Positions 28,171 to 36,614 of a DNA stretch of 64,000 nucleotides are shown here, piece after piece. The notes beneath the pieces are model-generated. The model was given only the letters and a program-made list of their open reading frames with translations. It was not told the origin of the DNA and did no database searches. Made by a program: the position numbers and the translations under genes. The DNA is taken from contig NZ_OY782498.1 in assembly GCF_963677845.1 (NCBI RefSeq), positions 2,735,518 to 2,799,517 on the forward strand, read 5' to 3'. Position 1 is the first letter of the stretch. Each line of letters opens with the position of its first letter. This stretch comes from an uncultured Pseudodesulfovibrio sp. (GTDB lineage Bacteria > Desulfobacterota > Desulfovibrionia > Desulfovibrionales > Desulfovibrionaceae).

Positions 28171-28662
28171 TCAATCAAGGAGTTCTTCAATCCGTTTTGC
28201 AATATACTCCTGAATTTTCTTGACCTTATCTTCGGAAACAACCGTTACGGTCTTGGCCTTCTCTTCAACGACAGCTTCATCCAAATCACTCATCATTCCG
28301 ATGGTGAAAGCATCCACTTCGTCATCGTCAGGTGCAAGCCCACACCCGCCAACAGCGCCAATATATTCACCGTCATGGATTATGGGCACTCCAGCCCGCA
28401 TCATACCGCCGTCACAAAACTCGGCAATAGGCTCCTTGGAAGTGCTCAGCATATGGTGAAACATCTGCCCGGCCGGAGCGCAAATGGCACCGAAGCCTTT
28501 GGCATCGTCGCGAATAAGAGGACACAGTTCGTTGCCCCATGTATGACCGACAACTTTTTTGCCCTCGGCGTCCATGATATCGGCGTTAAAGCTGAAGGCG
28601 TCATGCAGTTCGTTCTGCAAGGCGATCAGGTCATCTTTTCCAATGAGGTCCGTCAATTTCAT
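28171..28662 (-). CDS. PocR-domain sensory protein
   Basis: 163 residues forming a single PocR sensory domain (LTDLIGKDDLIALQNELHDAFSFNADIMDAEGK, GNELCPLIR, CDGGMMRAGVPIIHDGEYIGAVGGCGL). These domains bind small ligands, possibly hydrocarbon derivatives such as 1,3-propanediol, and usually sit at the N-terminus of regulators. Here it stands alone, without DNA-binding or enzymatic output, ending in a short Lys/Glu-rich helix. I start at ATG 28662 (AAGGA at about 9 bases) rather than an ATG three codons earlier that abuts the same AAGG. It probably acts through protein contact. Confidence 0.8.
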   Translation of the reverse strand: MKLTDLIGKDDLIALQNELHDAFSFNADIMDAEGKKVVGHTWGNELCPLIRDDAKGFGAICAPAGQMFHHMLSTSKEPIAEFCDGGMMRAGVPIIHDGEYIGAVGGCGLAPDDDEVDAFTIGMMSDLDEAVVEEKAKTVTVVSEDKVKKIQEYIAKRIEELLD

Positions 28663-28822
28663 ACAGGTCATCCTTGATGTGAAAAATATTCCGCACGTGG
28701 CGGACAGACCGCATTACCCTCATTCTTTGCGACGCGCAAGCCCGTGATCGACACCCTTCCGGCACATGATTTTGGTTTTCAGAGACCAAAAAACCGGCTA
28801 GAACCATGGACGGAGACACTAT

Positions 28823-29698
28823 ATGGATTACGAATACAAAAACAAATTGCGCGCCATGACTTTTGGCGTCCCGTGGAATATCGCCCTGCTGACCTTCGGC
28901 TCGTTCCTTGTGGCTTTTTCCGTCAAGGCCATTGCGGTCCCACACGGACTACTCACCGGCGGCATGTCCGGCATCGCCCTGCTCTGTTATTACGCCTTTG
29001 GAGGACTCTCCACAGGTCAGTGGTATTTCCTGCTCAACCTGCCGGTATTCGTGCTCGGCTGGGTGTTCGTCAGCAAACGTTTTTTCTTTTATTCACTCTA
29101 CGGCATGGTCATTTCGTCGGTGTTCATCGACATCATCCCGTGGACTCTGCACATGGACGACATCTGGTTGGCCGTCATTACAGGCGGCGGCATCATGGGT
29201 GCGGGCGTGGGCGTGGCACTGCGCTCGCTCGGCTCAACCGGCGGGTCCGATATTCTGGCCGTGATCTGCAAGGAAAAGTTCAACATGTCCATGGGCTCGT
29301 TTGAGTTCTGGTTCAACATGATCGGTTTCACAGGCGGGTTCCTGTTCCTTGCCATGGATATCGTGCTCTATTCCATCATCATGACCTTTGTTATCGCGTT
29401 CGGCATCGAATACGTGCTCGGTATGTTCTCGGAACGCAAAATGATCATGATTGTTTCGGATCACGTAGCGGCCATTAACGCGGCTATTCTCGATGATTTG
29501 GACCGGGGCGTGACCATCCTCGACGGTACAGGCGGCTATACCGGCGACCCCAAAAAAGTTATCCTGACCATGATCTCCTCCATTCAACTCAAGGAATTGG
29601 AGGAACTGGTCTACACCATTGACCCGGACGCGTTCTTCATCATGGGCTCGGGCTTCCACGTTCAAGGCCAAGGGTTCTCGTCAAGAAAGGTGTATTAA
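28823..29698 (+). CDS. YitT-family membrane protein (DUF161 + DUF2179)
   Basis: 291 residues. Five or six membrane helices occupy about residues 15-205 (LTGGMSGIALLCYYAFGG; GGGIMGAGVGVALRSLGSTGGSDILAVI), followed by a cytoplasmic DUF2179 domain (RGVTILDGTGGYTGDPKKVILTMIS). It may be a transporter; the substrate is unknown. Its stop is directly followed by the start of the SAM hydrolase-like gene, so they form an operon with cobS. Confidence 0.88.
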   Translation: MDYEYKNKLRAMTFGVPWNIALLTFGSFLVAFSVKAIAVPHGLLTGGMSGIALLCYYAFGGLSTGQWYFLLNLPVFVLGWVFVSKRFFFYSLYGMVISSVFIDIIPWTLHMDDIWLAVITGGGIMGAGVGVALRSLGSTGGSDILAVICKEKFNMSMGSFEFWFNMIGFTGGFLFLAMDIVLYSIIMTFVIAFGIEYVLGMFSERKMIMIVSDHVAAINAAILDDLDRGVTILDGTGGYTGDPKKVILTMISSIQLKELEELVYTIDPDAFFIMGSGFHVQGQGFSSRKVY

Positions 29699-30523
29699 AT
29701 GATATTCTCACCCCGCACTGAAGAAACAGAGCACCGCTGCATTGGCCTGATCACGGACTTTGGCCTGAGCGACCCATATGTAGGTCAACTCAAGGGCGTG
29801 CTCGCCAAGAAAGCTCCTCATTGCCGGGTGGTGGACATTTCACACGACGTGACCCCGTTCAACGTGGCACAGGCCGGTTTTTTCCTCGCCGCAAGTTATG
29901 AACATTTCCCCAAGGACGCTGTCATACTGGCCGTAGTCGACCCCGGTGTAGGAACGGACCGTCGCATCGTCTGCCTCCAGATCGGTGACAGACTCATGGT
30001 CGCTCCGGATAATGGATTGCTTTCGCTGGCCATGAAACACACATGGGAAGACGTGCGCGTTTTTGACCTTTCCCGCGCCATGGATGCTCCCAAAAAAGTT
30101 TCGCACACCTTCCACGGTCGGGACATTTTTGCCCCATTGGTCGCATGGATCGCTCTGGGCGGCAGCCTCAACGGACTGGGAGATGAGATAGACCCCGCCG
30201 AGCTGGTCACCCAATCATGGAGCAATCCATTCATCACCAAAGGACAGGCCCGTGGTCATGTGCTGCACATTGATCGATTCGGCAACTGTGTGCTCAATCT
30301 GGAAGCAGGCAGTCTGGGTAAGCCTTCAGGCGTACACATGGTCTCACCTGCCGGAGGCGAACTGGCCTATGTCACTACATACGCCGACATGCCCGAAGGC
30401 TCACCGGGTTTGCTGGAAGGCAGCCAGGGGTTCCTTGAAATCGCGGTCAACCAACGATCCGCAGCCAAACGTTTCGGCCTATCCATGGGCGACGCAATAG
30501 AAATCTCTTGGGAGGACTCATGA
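29699..30523 (+). CDS. SAM hydrolase (SAM hydroxide adenosyltransferase, DUF62 family)
   Basis: 274 residues. This family, related to fluorinase/chlorinase, hydrolyses S-adenosylmethionine to adenosine and methionine. Visible features: the N-terminal LITDFGLSDPYVGQLKGVL with the conserved Asp, ILAVVDPGVGTDRR, APDNGLLS and the C-terminal domain FGNCVLNLEAG. I see no halogenase-specific insertion, so hydrolysis by water is the more likely activity. It starts immediately after the yitT-like stop codon and overlaps the cobS start by four bases. Confidence 0.88.
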   Translation: MIFSPRTEETEHRCIGLITDFGLSDPYVGQLKGVLAKKAPHCRVVDISHDVTPFNVAQAGFFLAASYEHFPKDAVILAVVDPGVGTDRRIVCLQIGDRLMVAPDNGLLSLAMKHTWEDVRVFDLSRAMDAPKKVSHTFHGRDIFAPLVAWIALGGSLNGLGDEIDPAELVTQSWSNPFITKGQARGHVLHIDRFGNCVLNLEAGSLGKPSGVHMVSPAGGELAYVTTYADMPEGSPGLLEGSQGFLEIAVNQRSAAKRFGLSMGDAIEISWEDS

Positions 30524-31254
30524 TATTCCGCACTTTTCTCGACACTCTCGGCTTCCTGACCCGACTCGCCCCCGCGCGCGTTATCCCGGAAACTACCATG
30601 AACCAATGCATGAAATACATGGTGCCCGTCGGCCTTCTGCTCGGCGCGGTCATTGTCATGCCCTTCGGATTGGGGCTGTTCGATAACGCCCCATGGATTC
30701 AGGCATGGCTCATGGTGCTGCTCAGTATTTTCATCACTCGCGGCCTGCATTTCGACGGGCTGTCAGATGTCTGCGACGCGGTCACCACACACACCAACCC
30801 GACCAGATTCTGGGAAGTCATCAAGGACAGCCGGTCCGGCGCATTCGGCATTATCGGGTTGATAATGATCATTATCGGCCAAATCATTCTGTTCCACGAA
30901 ATGGCAACGGTCGAAGCATACGGCGCGATACTCTGGACCTTTGTACTCGGTCGAGCCGCCTCGGTCTGGCTTGGCTACCATGTCCGCCACCTGACCCGCC
31001 CGGGCCTGGGCAAACTGTACATTGACGGCGCAACACTCGGCACGGCTCTTCTGTCTGCCGGGATAGCCTTTATCGCCGGAGTGTTTTTGGCGGGATTTGC
31101 CGCGACTGCGGCGGGCACGATCATTGTCTCACTGATGTTGATTCCGATCTATCGACTGGCCGTAAAAGTCGGCGGAGCCAATGGGGATTTTCTCGGCTGC
31201 GCCGTCATGGTTGGAGAGGTGGCCGCCGGCCTGGGGTTTGTGTTGGTCATGTAA
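30520..31254 (+). CDS. cobS: Adenosylcobinamide-GDP ribazoletransferase (cobalamin synthase)
   Basis: 244 residues, a polytopic inner-membrane protein. It joins adenosylcobinamide-GDP and alpha-ribazole in the last part of cobalamin synthesis. The conserved GLHFDGLSDVCDAV near residue 72 and the acidic/Arg segment RFWEVIKDSRSGAFG are present. I start at ATG 30520, inside an ATGA overlap with the previous gene and 6 bases after GGGAGG. With cobB it shows that the organism makes corrinoids. A weak hairpin follows (CCCC TGC GGGG at 31256-31266, then T-rich). Confidence 0.92.
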   Translation: MIFRTFLDTLGFLTRLAPARVIPETTMNQCMKYMVPVGLLLGAVIVMPFGLGLFDNAPWIQAWLMVLLSIFITRGLHFDGLSDVCDAVTTHTNPTRFWEVIKDSRSGAFGIIGLIMIIIGQIILFHEMATVEAYGAILWTFVLGRAASVWLGYHVRHLTRPGLGKLYIDGATLGTALLSAGIAFIAGVFLAGFAATAAGTIIVSLMLIPIYRLAVKVGGANGDFLGCAVMVGEVAAGLGFVLVM

Positions 31255-31330
31255 TCCCCTGCGGGGGGCTATTTCTTTCTTTTTAAATTGGAGGGCGTCC
31301 TTTCGCAGTGAGAATAGGAAGTGAAAGAAA

Positions 31331-31665
31331 GGACTTCTTTTTTGGTGGGCGTTGCGTGCTTCGCAATGAGAATGCAAACGGCATTTTTCAAAGGTTTCGC
31401 CTTTACGGCGACCTGCTTTTTTTGAGGCGAAAAAAAGGAGGCAAAAAACGCCTTTTCGGTGTGCGCCTGATAGCGGACCCAAGAACCTGTACGCGGCTCC
31501 ACTGCCCGTCGCTGTAAGAAATCTCGCAGTGTAAATGTTTGTTTTTGATTCTAGACTCTTTGATAACCTGGAACAACTTTGAAACGTTAACAGTTCAATG
31601 CAATTTCTCCTTCAAAAATAATTTCTGCCCCCCAATCAGACGAAGACCGGATTCAACTCTTGATT
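31331..31665. repeat. Intergenic tandem repeat, copy A
   Basis: Begins GGACTTCTTTTTTGG and contains AAGGTTTCGCCTTTACGGCG, AAAAAACGCC, GATAGCGGACCCAAG and CAGACGAAGACCG. The same blocks recur in the same order in copy B. Copy A lacks the 82-base inner segment of copy B, with one TGCCCG where copy B has two, as if deleted between short direct repeats. Confidence 0.85.
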
Positions 31666-31859
31666 AAAGAAATTGGAAGTTAGGAATGCGCAATAGAAGA
31701 GAAGAAAGAAGAAAAGAGGGACTTCTTTTTTGGTGGGCGTTGCATGCTTTCGCAGTGAAGATGCAAACGATATTTTTACAAAGGTTTCGCCTTTACGGCG
31801 ACCTGCTTTTTTTGGGGCGAAAAAAAGGAGGCAAAAAACGCCTTTTTCGTTGTGCGCCT

Positions 31860-31972
31860 GATAGCGGACCCAAGAGCCTGTACGCGGCTCCACTGCCCGA
31901 CAGAATTGTCTGTGACACAGACTCGGTCGGGCTACGTTACGCCGCGCGGGACAGGCTCTAAGGCCCGCTATC
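31860..31972. repeat. Long nested hairpin inside repeat copy B
   Basis: Three nested dyads: outer arms 31860-31888 and 31944-31972 (29 bases each, imperfect, sharing GATAGCGG and AGAGCCTGT); middle GCCCGAC/GTCGGGC (31895-31901, 31926-31932); inner GTCTGT/ACAGAC (31908-31913, 31917-31922). Transcribed, it would fold into one long rod; as DNA it could extrude a cruciform. Confidence 0.8.
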
Positions 31973-32149
31973 AATTGCCCGTCGCTGTAAGGGGTTTCTC
32001 GGTGTAGGTGTCTATTTTTGACTTCAGGTTCTTCGATAACCATCAAACAATTTTGAGATAATTAATATTTCAACGCTTTCTTTCCTTCAAAAATTCTCTT
32101 TTCTCAACTAAACGCAAATTTCATCAGCTCTTCGTTATCCATAAAGGGC

Positions 32150-32178
32150 CTTGGGGTGCTCCAGCACCCCAACACCGC
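32150..32178. repeat. GGGGTGC hairpin element, copy 1
   Basis: GGGGTGC TCCA GCACCCC followed by AACACCGCTCTCCCTCC. Related copies are at 32482-32515 and 44654-44693. Confidence 0.75.
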
Positions 32179-32427
32179 TCTCCCTCCGAAGAAGATTTCT
32201 TCCCCGTCCAACCAGACGAAGACCGAACCCAGCCCTTGATTGGTGGCTTAGAAGCTGACCAATCGAAGGAGGCGGCTCTGATAAGTGAATTAGATAATTT
32301 ATCTTAAACTGAGGGATAAAGGGAGAGGCAGGGCTTATGCTTTTAATCGGGTGGAGCCGACTCGATTGGATCAGATTCTTGCAGCAAATCATGGGGGCGG
32401 CCAAATTAGCGCAAGCGACCTTTTTTG

Positions 32428-32457
32428 CTTCTTTTTTGGGCGCTGCCAAAAAAGAAG
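32428..32457. repeat. Twelve-base palindrome in the pre-sppA spacer
   Basis: CTTCTTTTTTGG and CCAAAAAAGAAG flank a 6-base GCGCTG loop. The left arm matches the start of the tandem repeat unit. Confidence 0.75.
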
Positions 32458-32481
32458 GCCCGCCCGGCAGGGCATGGAAAA

Positions 32482-32515
32482 CGTTGGGTGCTTCAGCACC
32501 CAACAATGACTCTCG
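32482..32515. repeat. GGGTGC hairpin element, copy 2
   Basis: GTTGGGTGC TTCA GCACCCAAC followed by AATGACTCTCGCC, about 330 bases from copy 1. Confidence 0.7.
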
Positions 32516-32639
32516 CCAAAGGCGCATCCTCCATTCTTCATCGCTGCGAAACGCAGCCTTCCTTTCTCTTCAATCCTACTTGGCAAGAACCTCTCAAATA
32601 GCTAGTATATTCAAATCAAAAAGTAATTCTGGAGGCCCC

Positions 32640-33617
32640 ATGAAATCTCGTATTATCCTTGCACTCTTAATAACCCTGATGACCCTTCCGGCGTGTGCGC
32701 CAAAAATAAAAATCTTCGCATCCCCAGCCACAGAACCTCTCAAAGAATTCGTAGTGGAAGGTGAAGGCACAGGCAAAATAGCCCTGATCCATTTACGCGG
32801 ATTCCTGTCATCCCAACCAAAACAGGGAATGCTGGCCGCCAAACCAAGCCAAGTACAGGAACTCGTTAGCGCATTAAAACTCGCTGAAATGGACGACGAA
32901 GTGAAAGGCGTAGTCCTTGCCATCGACTCCCCCGGAGGAACGACCACCGGCTCGGACGTACTTTATCATGAGATCGTCGGCTTCAAAAAACGCACCGGTA
33001 AAAAAGTCGTTGTCGCCATGTTCGATGTGGCGGCATCAGGAGGTTACTACGCGGCCCTGCCTGCTGACTGGATTATGGCCCATCCTACCACTATCACCGG
33101 TTCAGTCGGCGTGGTCTTCATGCGACCCAAATTGGTCGGCCTCATGGACAAAGTCGGCGTAGACGTTGAAGTCTCCAAATCCGGCAGAGATAAGGACATG
33201 GGGTCTCCCTTCCGTCCAACAACCAAAGAAGAAGACGCCCTGTTCCAGGCTATCATTGATGATTTCGCAGCGCGCTTCCACATGCTCGTCGCCAAACACC
33301 GCAACCTTTCCGACGCTGATATGGAAACGGTAAAAACCGCGCGTGTATTCACAGCCAATCAAGCAAAAAGAATAGGCCTCATCGATCAGGTGGGATATAT
33401 TCAGGACGCATTTGCCAAAGCTCGGAGCTTGTCCGGCTTGCCGAAAGACTGCCAGATCGTCAGCTACCGCCGCGACACCTACCCCAACGACAACCCGTAT
33501 AATACGTTGGACTCGGTTGATCCTACCAAAATGAACCTGCTCGGTCTGGATGCCAGTTTTATCATGCCGCCCAAAGCGGGATTTTATTATGTATGGCCTC
33601 AAGGATTAGCCCAATAG
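32640..33617 (+). CDS. sppA: Signal peptide peptidase SppA, short lipoprotein form
   Basis: 325 residues from ATG 32640 (GGAGG at 32631-32635); the same frame is open for 100 codons upstream, but that part is repeat DNA. The N-terminus is a lipoprotein signal with LPA-C at about residues 16-19. The serine peptidase core follows: VVLAIDSPGGTTTGSDVLYHEI, then DVAASGGYYAALPADWI with the nucleophile Ser, and TGSVGVVF. Only the C-terminal-type SppA domain is present, as in the 36-kDa class. It degrades released signal peptides at the membrane; here the lipid anchor replaces the usual transmembrane helix. Confidence 0.88.
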   Translation: MKSRIILALLITLMTLPACAPKIKIFASPATEPLKEFVVEGEGTGKIALIHLRGFLSSQPKQGMLAAKPSQVQELVSALKLAEMDDEVKGVVLAIDSPGGTTTGSDVLYHEIVGFKKRTGKKVVVAMFDVAASGGYYAALPADWIMAHPTTITGSVGVVFMRPKLVGLMDKVGVDVEVSKSGRDKDMGSPFRPTTKEEDALFQAIIDDFAARFHMLVAKHRNLSDADMETVKTARVFTANQAKRIGLIDQVGYIQDAFAKARSLSGLPKDCQIVSYRRDTYPNDNPYNTLDSVDPTKMNLLGLDASFIMPPKAGFYYVWPQGLAQ

Positions 33618-33642
33618 TTAGGCATCCAATAGTCTAAAAAGG

Positions 33643-33673
33643 AAAAGGGCGAACCATCTGGTTCGCCCTTTTC
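33643..33673. terminator. Bidirectional terminator between sppA and the AOR gene
   Basis: Fourteen-base perfect stem (AAAAGGGCGAACCA/TGGTTCGCCCTTTT) with a 2-base loop. The A/T ends give a short T tract on both strands; it lies between convergent genes. Confidence 0.85.
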
Positions 33674-33688
33674 TGTACGGTTGGTTAA

Positions 33689-35659
33689 TTATGCGGAGAG
33701 TGCTTTATTCATTTTCTTGGCCACAAAATCGAGGCCGAGTTTCTTAAGATGTTTTGTCTCGGGAATGCCGTCCTTATCCCAGCCGCGCTGCTTGTAATAG
33801 GCATCCAGAATCTTGTTGTACTTAACGCCATCAATAGGGGGCAACGGAATCGGACCGACCGGATGTTCACCCGGACATTCCTTGTTCAGACATTTCCAGT
33901 TGGGCTGATCATCTTCACGACGAATACCACGCATGACGATAGTGGCACGCTCAATCTGATTTGAACGTTCGAATATCTCGAACAATTCCTCAGTCGTGTA
34001 CTTGATGCCGGAAGCATAATAGATGGACTGGCAAATCAGGTCGTACATGTGATCAAGGTCCTCGACCTTATCATGCCAGTAACCAAGATGGCCGAAGTTA
34101 AACTTGCAGATGCCAAGGCTATCGGACAAGAAGAACATGTTCTCATAGTATTGCACCAGACGGGCCTTAGCTTCGGGATGATAAGAACGAACGTCGCCAC
34201 CTTCCTTGAAGCCAGATACCTTGATAGCCACGGGCGGAATGTTAACCCATTCTGCCGTGGGCAGGCCATTCAGATGGTGTGAACCGCGCGGGGAAACCGC
34301 AAACTGAAGCATGGAACCTATGGTGGAGCGGGTTTCAACGCCCGTGGCGCACATACCTTTCTGATGATAGACAGACTGCAAGGCCTTCTCACCCAGCGCC
34401 TTGGCGACGCGATATGGACCATTAGCCAAATTATCGCCACACCCTTTACGGAACACGATCTTGGGCATCATGGCGACACAGGCGTCACCGTTGCCGAACT
34501 GCATGTCGATATCATCCAAAAACGATTTATTGATAAGCTTCCGTTCCATCAATTCCATCAAGGTGGAAAACATGGCGCCGGTCTCAACTGTGTCCAAACC
34601 ATAGTCGTTACACATGGTGTTCAGCTTGAGAACAATTTTCTCATCAGTGATGTCGCACTTGTGGCCCAATGCCGTCGTGGTTTCATATTCAGGTCCGCCA
34701 CCGCGTGTGGGATACTTGCCGCCCTTGACCGCATAGGCCGCATGGCAATGCACAGGACAGGCAAAACAGGCTTCACGACGAGTACCATGATCCTTGCTCC
34801 ATGAACGCACCAGACGATCAAACTTGGGATCAATACCGCACCGCTGCCAGTTGCGAATGGGCACCATGCCCGTGGTCCCGATCAGATTGGTGATGCCGGG
34901 CGTTCCCCATTTGGACATGAGTTCGTAAGTGACACTATGGACTTTACCGAATTTCGGGTCCATCAACTCGTCACGGAGTTGTTTGGTGACCTTGTAGAAT
35001 TCCTTGGGCTTGAACAATTTGACGGGCTTGGACCCCTTGGCAACCACGGCCTTGAGATTCTTGGAACCAAAAACTGCGCCCATACCGCAACGGCCCATGG
35101 AGTTGGTGGTCTCAGTACGAACATTGGCGTAACGAACCAGATTTTCACCGGCCTGACCGATACAAAGCAACTTGGTCGGTTCGCCATGTTTTTCGATCAA
35201 CTCGGCCTGCGTGTCGATAGTCCCTTTGCCCCAGGTCTCGGCTGCTGATTCAAGACGGACCTCGTCATCTTCAATATAAAGATACACGGGCTTCTTGGCC
35301 TTGCCGCTGATGACCAGCATGTCATAACCACACCGCTTGAGGGCCGGACCAAAATGACCGCCACAGTTGGAATCTCCCCAACCGGAATAATTCATGGGAG
35401 AGAGATAGCAAGCATGAGTACGCCCGGAACTGGGGAAGGTGGTCGCACCCAATGCGCCAGTACCGATGTACACCTTATTGTCCGGAGACAACGGATCAGT
35501 CTTGGCCACATCCACTTCGTTGAACAACAGGTAATGTGCCAAACACCGACCACCCAGCCACTTTTCATTATATTTGGAGGCATCCTCACGCTTTATTGAC
35601 CCGGTTGTCAGGTCCACGCGAAGGATTATCCCCATGTTTCCATAAACTTCTTTTGTCAT
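33689..35659 (-). CDS. aor: Tungsten aldehyde:ferredoxin oxidoreductase
   Basis: 656 residues of the AOR family, which oxidises aldehydes to acids (or the reverse) with a tungstobispterin and a [4Fe-4S] cluster. Cluster cysteines: C298, C301 and C305 (CFACPVHC), and C518 (SLGICKF). Pterin-binding segments include GALGATTFPSSGR and TNSMGRCGMGAVFGSKNLKAVV. There is no signal peptide, so it should be cytoplasmic unless carried by a partner. It follows a Tat-signal ferredoxin gene by 21 bases, apparently one transcript. The substrate is not deducible; a BamB-like acyl-CoA reductase role is a less likely alternative. Confidence 0.93.
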   Translation of the reverse strand: MTKEVYGNMGIILRVDLTTGSIKREDASKYNEKWLGGRCLAHYLLFNEVDVAKTDPLSPDNKVYIGTGALGATTFPSSGRTHACYLSPMNYSGWGDSNCGGHFGPALKRCGYDMLVISGKAKKPVYLYIEDDEVRLESAAETWGKGTIDTQAELIEKHGEPTKLLCIGQAGENLVRYANVRTETTNSMGRCGMGAVFGSKNLKAVVAKGSKPVKLFKPKEFYKVTKQLRDELMDPKFGKVHSVTYELMSKWGTPGITNLIGTTGMVPIRNWQRCGIDPKFDRLVRSWSKDHGTRREACFACPVHCHAAYAVKGGKYPTRGGGPEYETTTALGHKCDITDEKIVLKLNTMCNDYGLDTVETGAMFSTLMELMERKLINKSFLDDIDMQFGNGDACVAMMPKIVFRKGCGDNLANGPYRVAKALGEKALQSVYHQKGMCATGVETRSTIGSMLQFAVSPRGSHHLNGLPTAEWVNIPPVAIKVSGFKEGGDVRSYHPEAKARLVQYYENMFFLSDSLGICKFNFGHLGYWHDKVEDLDHMYDLICQSIYYASGIKYTTEELFEIFERSNQIERATIVMRGIRREDDQPNWKCLNKECPGEHPVGPIPLPPIDGVKYNKILDAYYKQRGWDKDGIPETKHLKKLGLDFVAKKMNKALSA

Positions 35660-35680
35660 GTCAGTTTCTCCTGGGGGTCA

Positions 35681-36337
35681 TTAAATCTTGTGGAAAGTGA
35701 TGGCGTGTGTGGGACACCAGGCAACACACTGCGGGTCGCCGCCACACAGATCACATTTGGTAGCCTTGTCCGTATGGGGATTGACCTTGATCATATCGAA
35801 CTGACAGGCCTCTTCACAGTCACCACAACCGACGCACAATTCTTCCTTGACCACACGAGCCCCGGTTTTCGGGTCCACATAAATGGCATTTTCGGGGCAG
35901 GCATCCATACATTCGGGGGACGCACACTGCTGACACAGTTCATTGTCGGAAAATTCAGCAAAGGTGGCACGAGCCAAATCCTGAGGCCAGCCCGGAGCAT
36001 TGGCGGACAATGCACTCACACCGATAAAATCAAGCACCGGCTTGAGAGTAAAAGTATTGCGGCTTGCCAAAGGATCAGCATGACCGGCATGGAACTGGGC
36101 ACAGGCGACTTCGCAATAGGCACAGCCCGCACAAATATCGGGATTAAAGCGCAGTTCATATCGAGCTGGAGGGACATCACACCCTTCGGGGCGAGCGGCA
36201 AAAGCCAACGTACCTGATTCCTTGAGACAGAAAATTCCCGCAGCCAGGCCACCGGCAGCCTTACCTGCAGTCTTTAGAAAGCCGCGACGCGAAAAGCCCT
36301 TGCTTTCCCCTGTGGCCGTTTCCTTGATTTTACTCAT
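35681..36337 (-). CDS. Tat-exported polyferredoxin, electron partner of the AOR
   Basis: 218 residues. The Tat motif SRRGFLK at residues 16-22 is followed by a moderately hydrophobic stretch ending AFA-A. The mature part has 4Fe-4S cysteine sets: CAGCAYCEVAC, CQQCASPECMDAC, CVGCGDCEEAC and CDLCGGDPQCVAWC, an HybA/DmsB-like four-cluster electron-transfer protein. The second gene (AOR) lacks a signal; either it is co-exported by hitch-hiking or the signal is used only as an anchor. A sigma54-like promoter lies about 60 bases upstream. Confidence 0.88.
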   Translation of the reverse strand: MSKIKETATGESKGFSRRGFLKTAGKAAGGLAAGIFCLKESGTLAFAARPEGCDVPPARYELRFNPDICAGCAYCEVACAQFHAGHADPLASRNTFTLKPVLDFIGVSALSANAPGWPQDLARATFAEFSDNELCQQCASPECMDACPENAIYVDPKTGARVVKEELCVGCGDCEEACQFDMIKVNPHTDKATKCDLCGGDPQCVAWCPTHAITFHKI

Positions 36338-36397
36338 TTGTTCCTCCTTCTGGAGTGTTGTCGTACATGGAGTAAGTCCTGTGTTTTCGACTCCTAT

Positions 36398-36414
36398 AGG
36401 AAGAACCGTGCCAG
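36398..36414 (-). promoter_or_regulatory. Candidate sigma54 promoter of the ferredoxin-AOR operon
   Basis: On the minus strand CTGGCACGGTTCTTCCT: the -24 element is perfect, but the -12 box is TTCCT instead of TTGCW, losing the conserved G. The spacing is right. A sigma54-dependent response regulator gene lies next door, which supports the call. Confidence 0.5.
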
Positions 36415-36474
36415 AGGCTTATATCTTTTTAACCACTTAAAATATCTACATAAAAGATCAAACAACACACGGAC

Positions 36475-36517
36475 AAAAAACGCCCCGAATTATTCCGACA
36501 GGAATAATTTCGAAGCG
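36475..36517 (-). terminator. Terminator of the NtrC-type two-component operon
   Basis: On the minus strand an imperfect stem of about 15 pairs (core TTATTCC/GGAATAA with flanking TCGAA/TTCG pairs), then six T residues. It lies after the regulator and before the AOR promoter. Confidence 0.75.
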
Positions 36518-36614
36518 TCCACAAACTATTTATCTGAAATTACAGGATTAAATAAAGAATATAATAAAAATCATTATATTCCTTTGGTTATAGTTTACTG
36601 CAAACAAATTATTT

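Larger units (their letters stand above)
31719..32240. repeat. Intergenic tandem repeat, copy B
   Basis: Diverged second copy of the unit at 31331-31665. It has two extra segments: 82 bases between TGCCCG repeats (about 31900-31980), which complete a long hairpin, and about 95 bases (about 32095-32195) bearing a GGGGTGC/GCACCCC hairpin. Confidence 0.85.
31255..32639. other. 1.4-kb non-coding block rich in repeats and hairpins
   Basis: No protein family is recognisable on either strand; the open frames here are short and mirror the repeats. Contents: a weak terminator after cobS, two diverged copies of a unit of about 335 bases, a long nested hairpin, two GGGTGC/GCACCC hairpins and a 12-base T/A-rich palindrome. 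The block directly precedes the sppA ribosome site. Confidence 0.8.

Noticed and set aside
31308..32046. Several frames of 70-136 codons inside the repeat block, some alike
   Set aside because: Their similarity follows from the DNA repeat; frames shift between copies and products are low complexity.
31331..32240. CRISPR array as explanation for the repeats
   Set aside because: Only two long, diverged copies; no short regular repeats with spacers and no cas genes.
32337..32639. Upstream extension of sppA by 101 codons
   Set aside because: It runs through hairpin and repeat DNA; the lipoprotein signal and GGAGG place the start at 32640.
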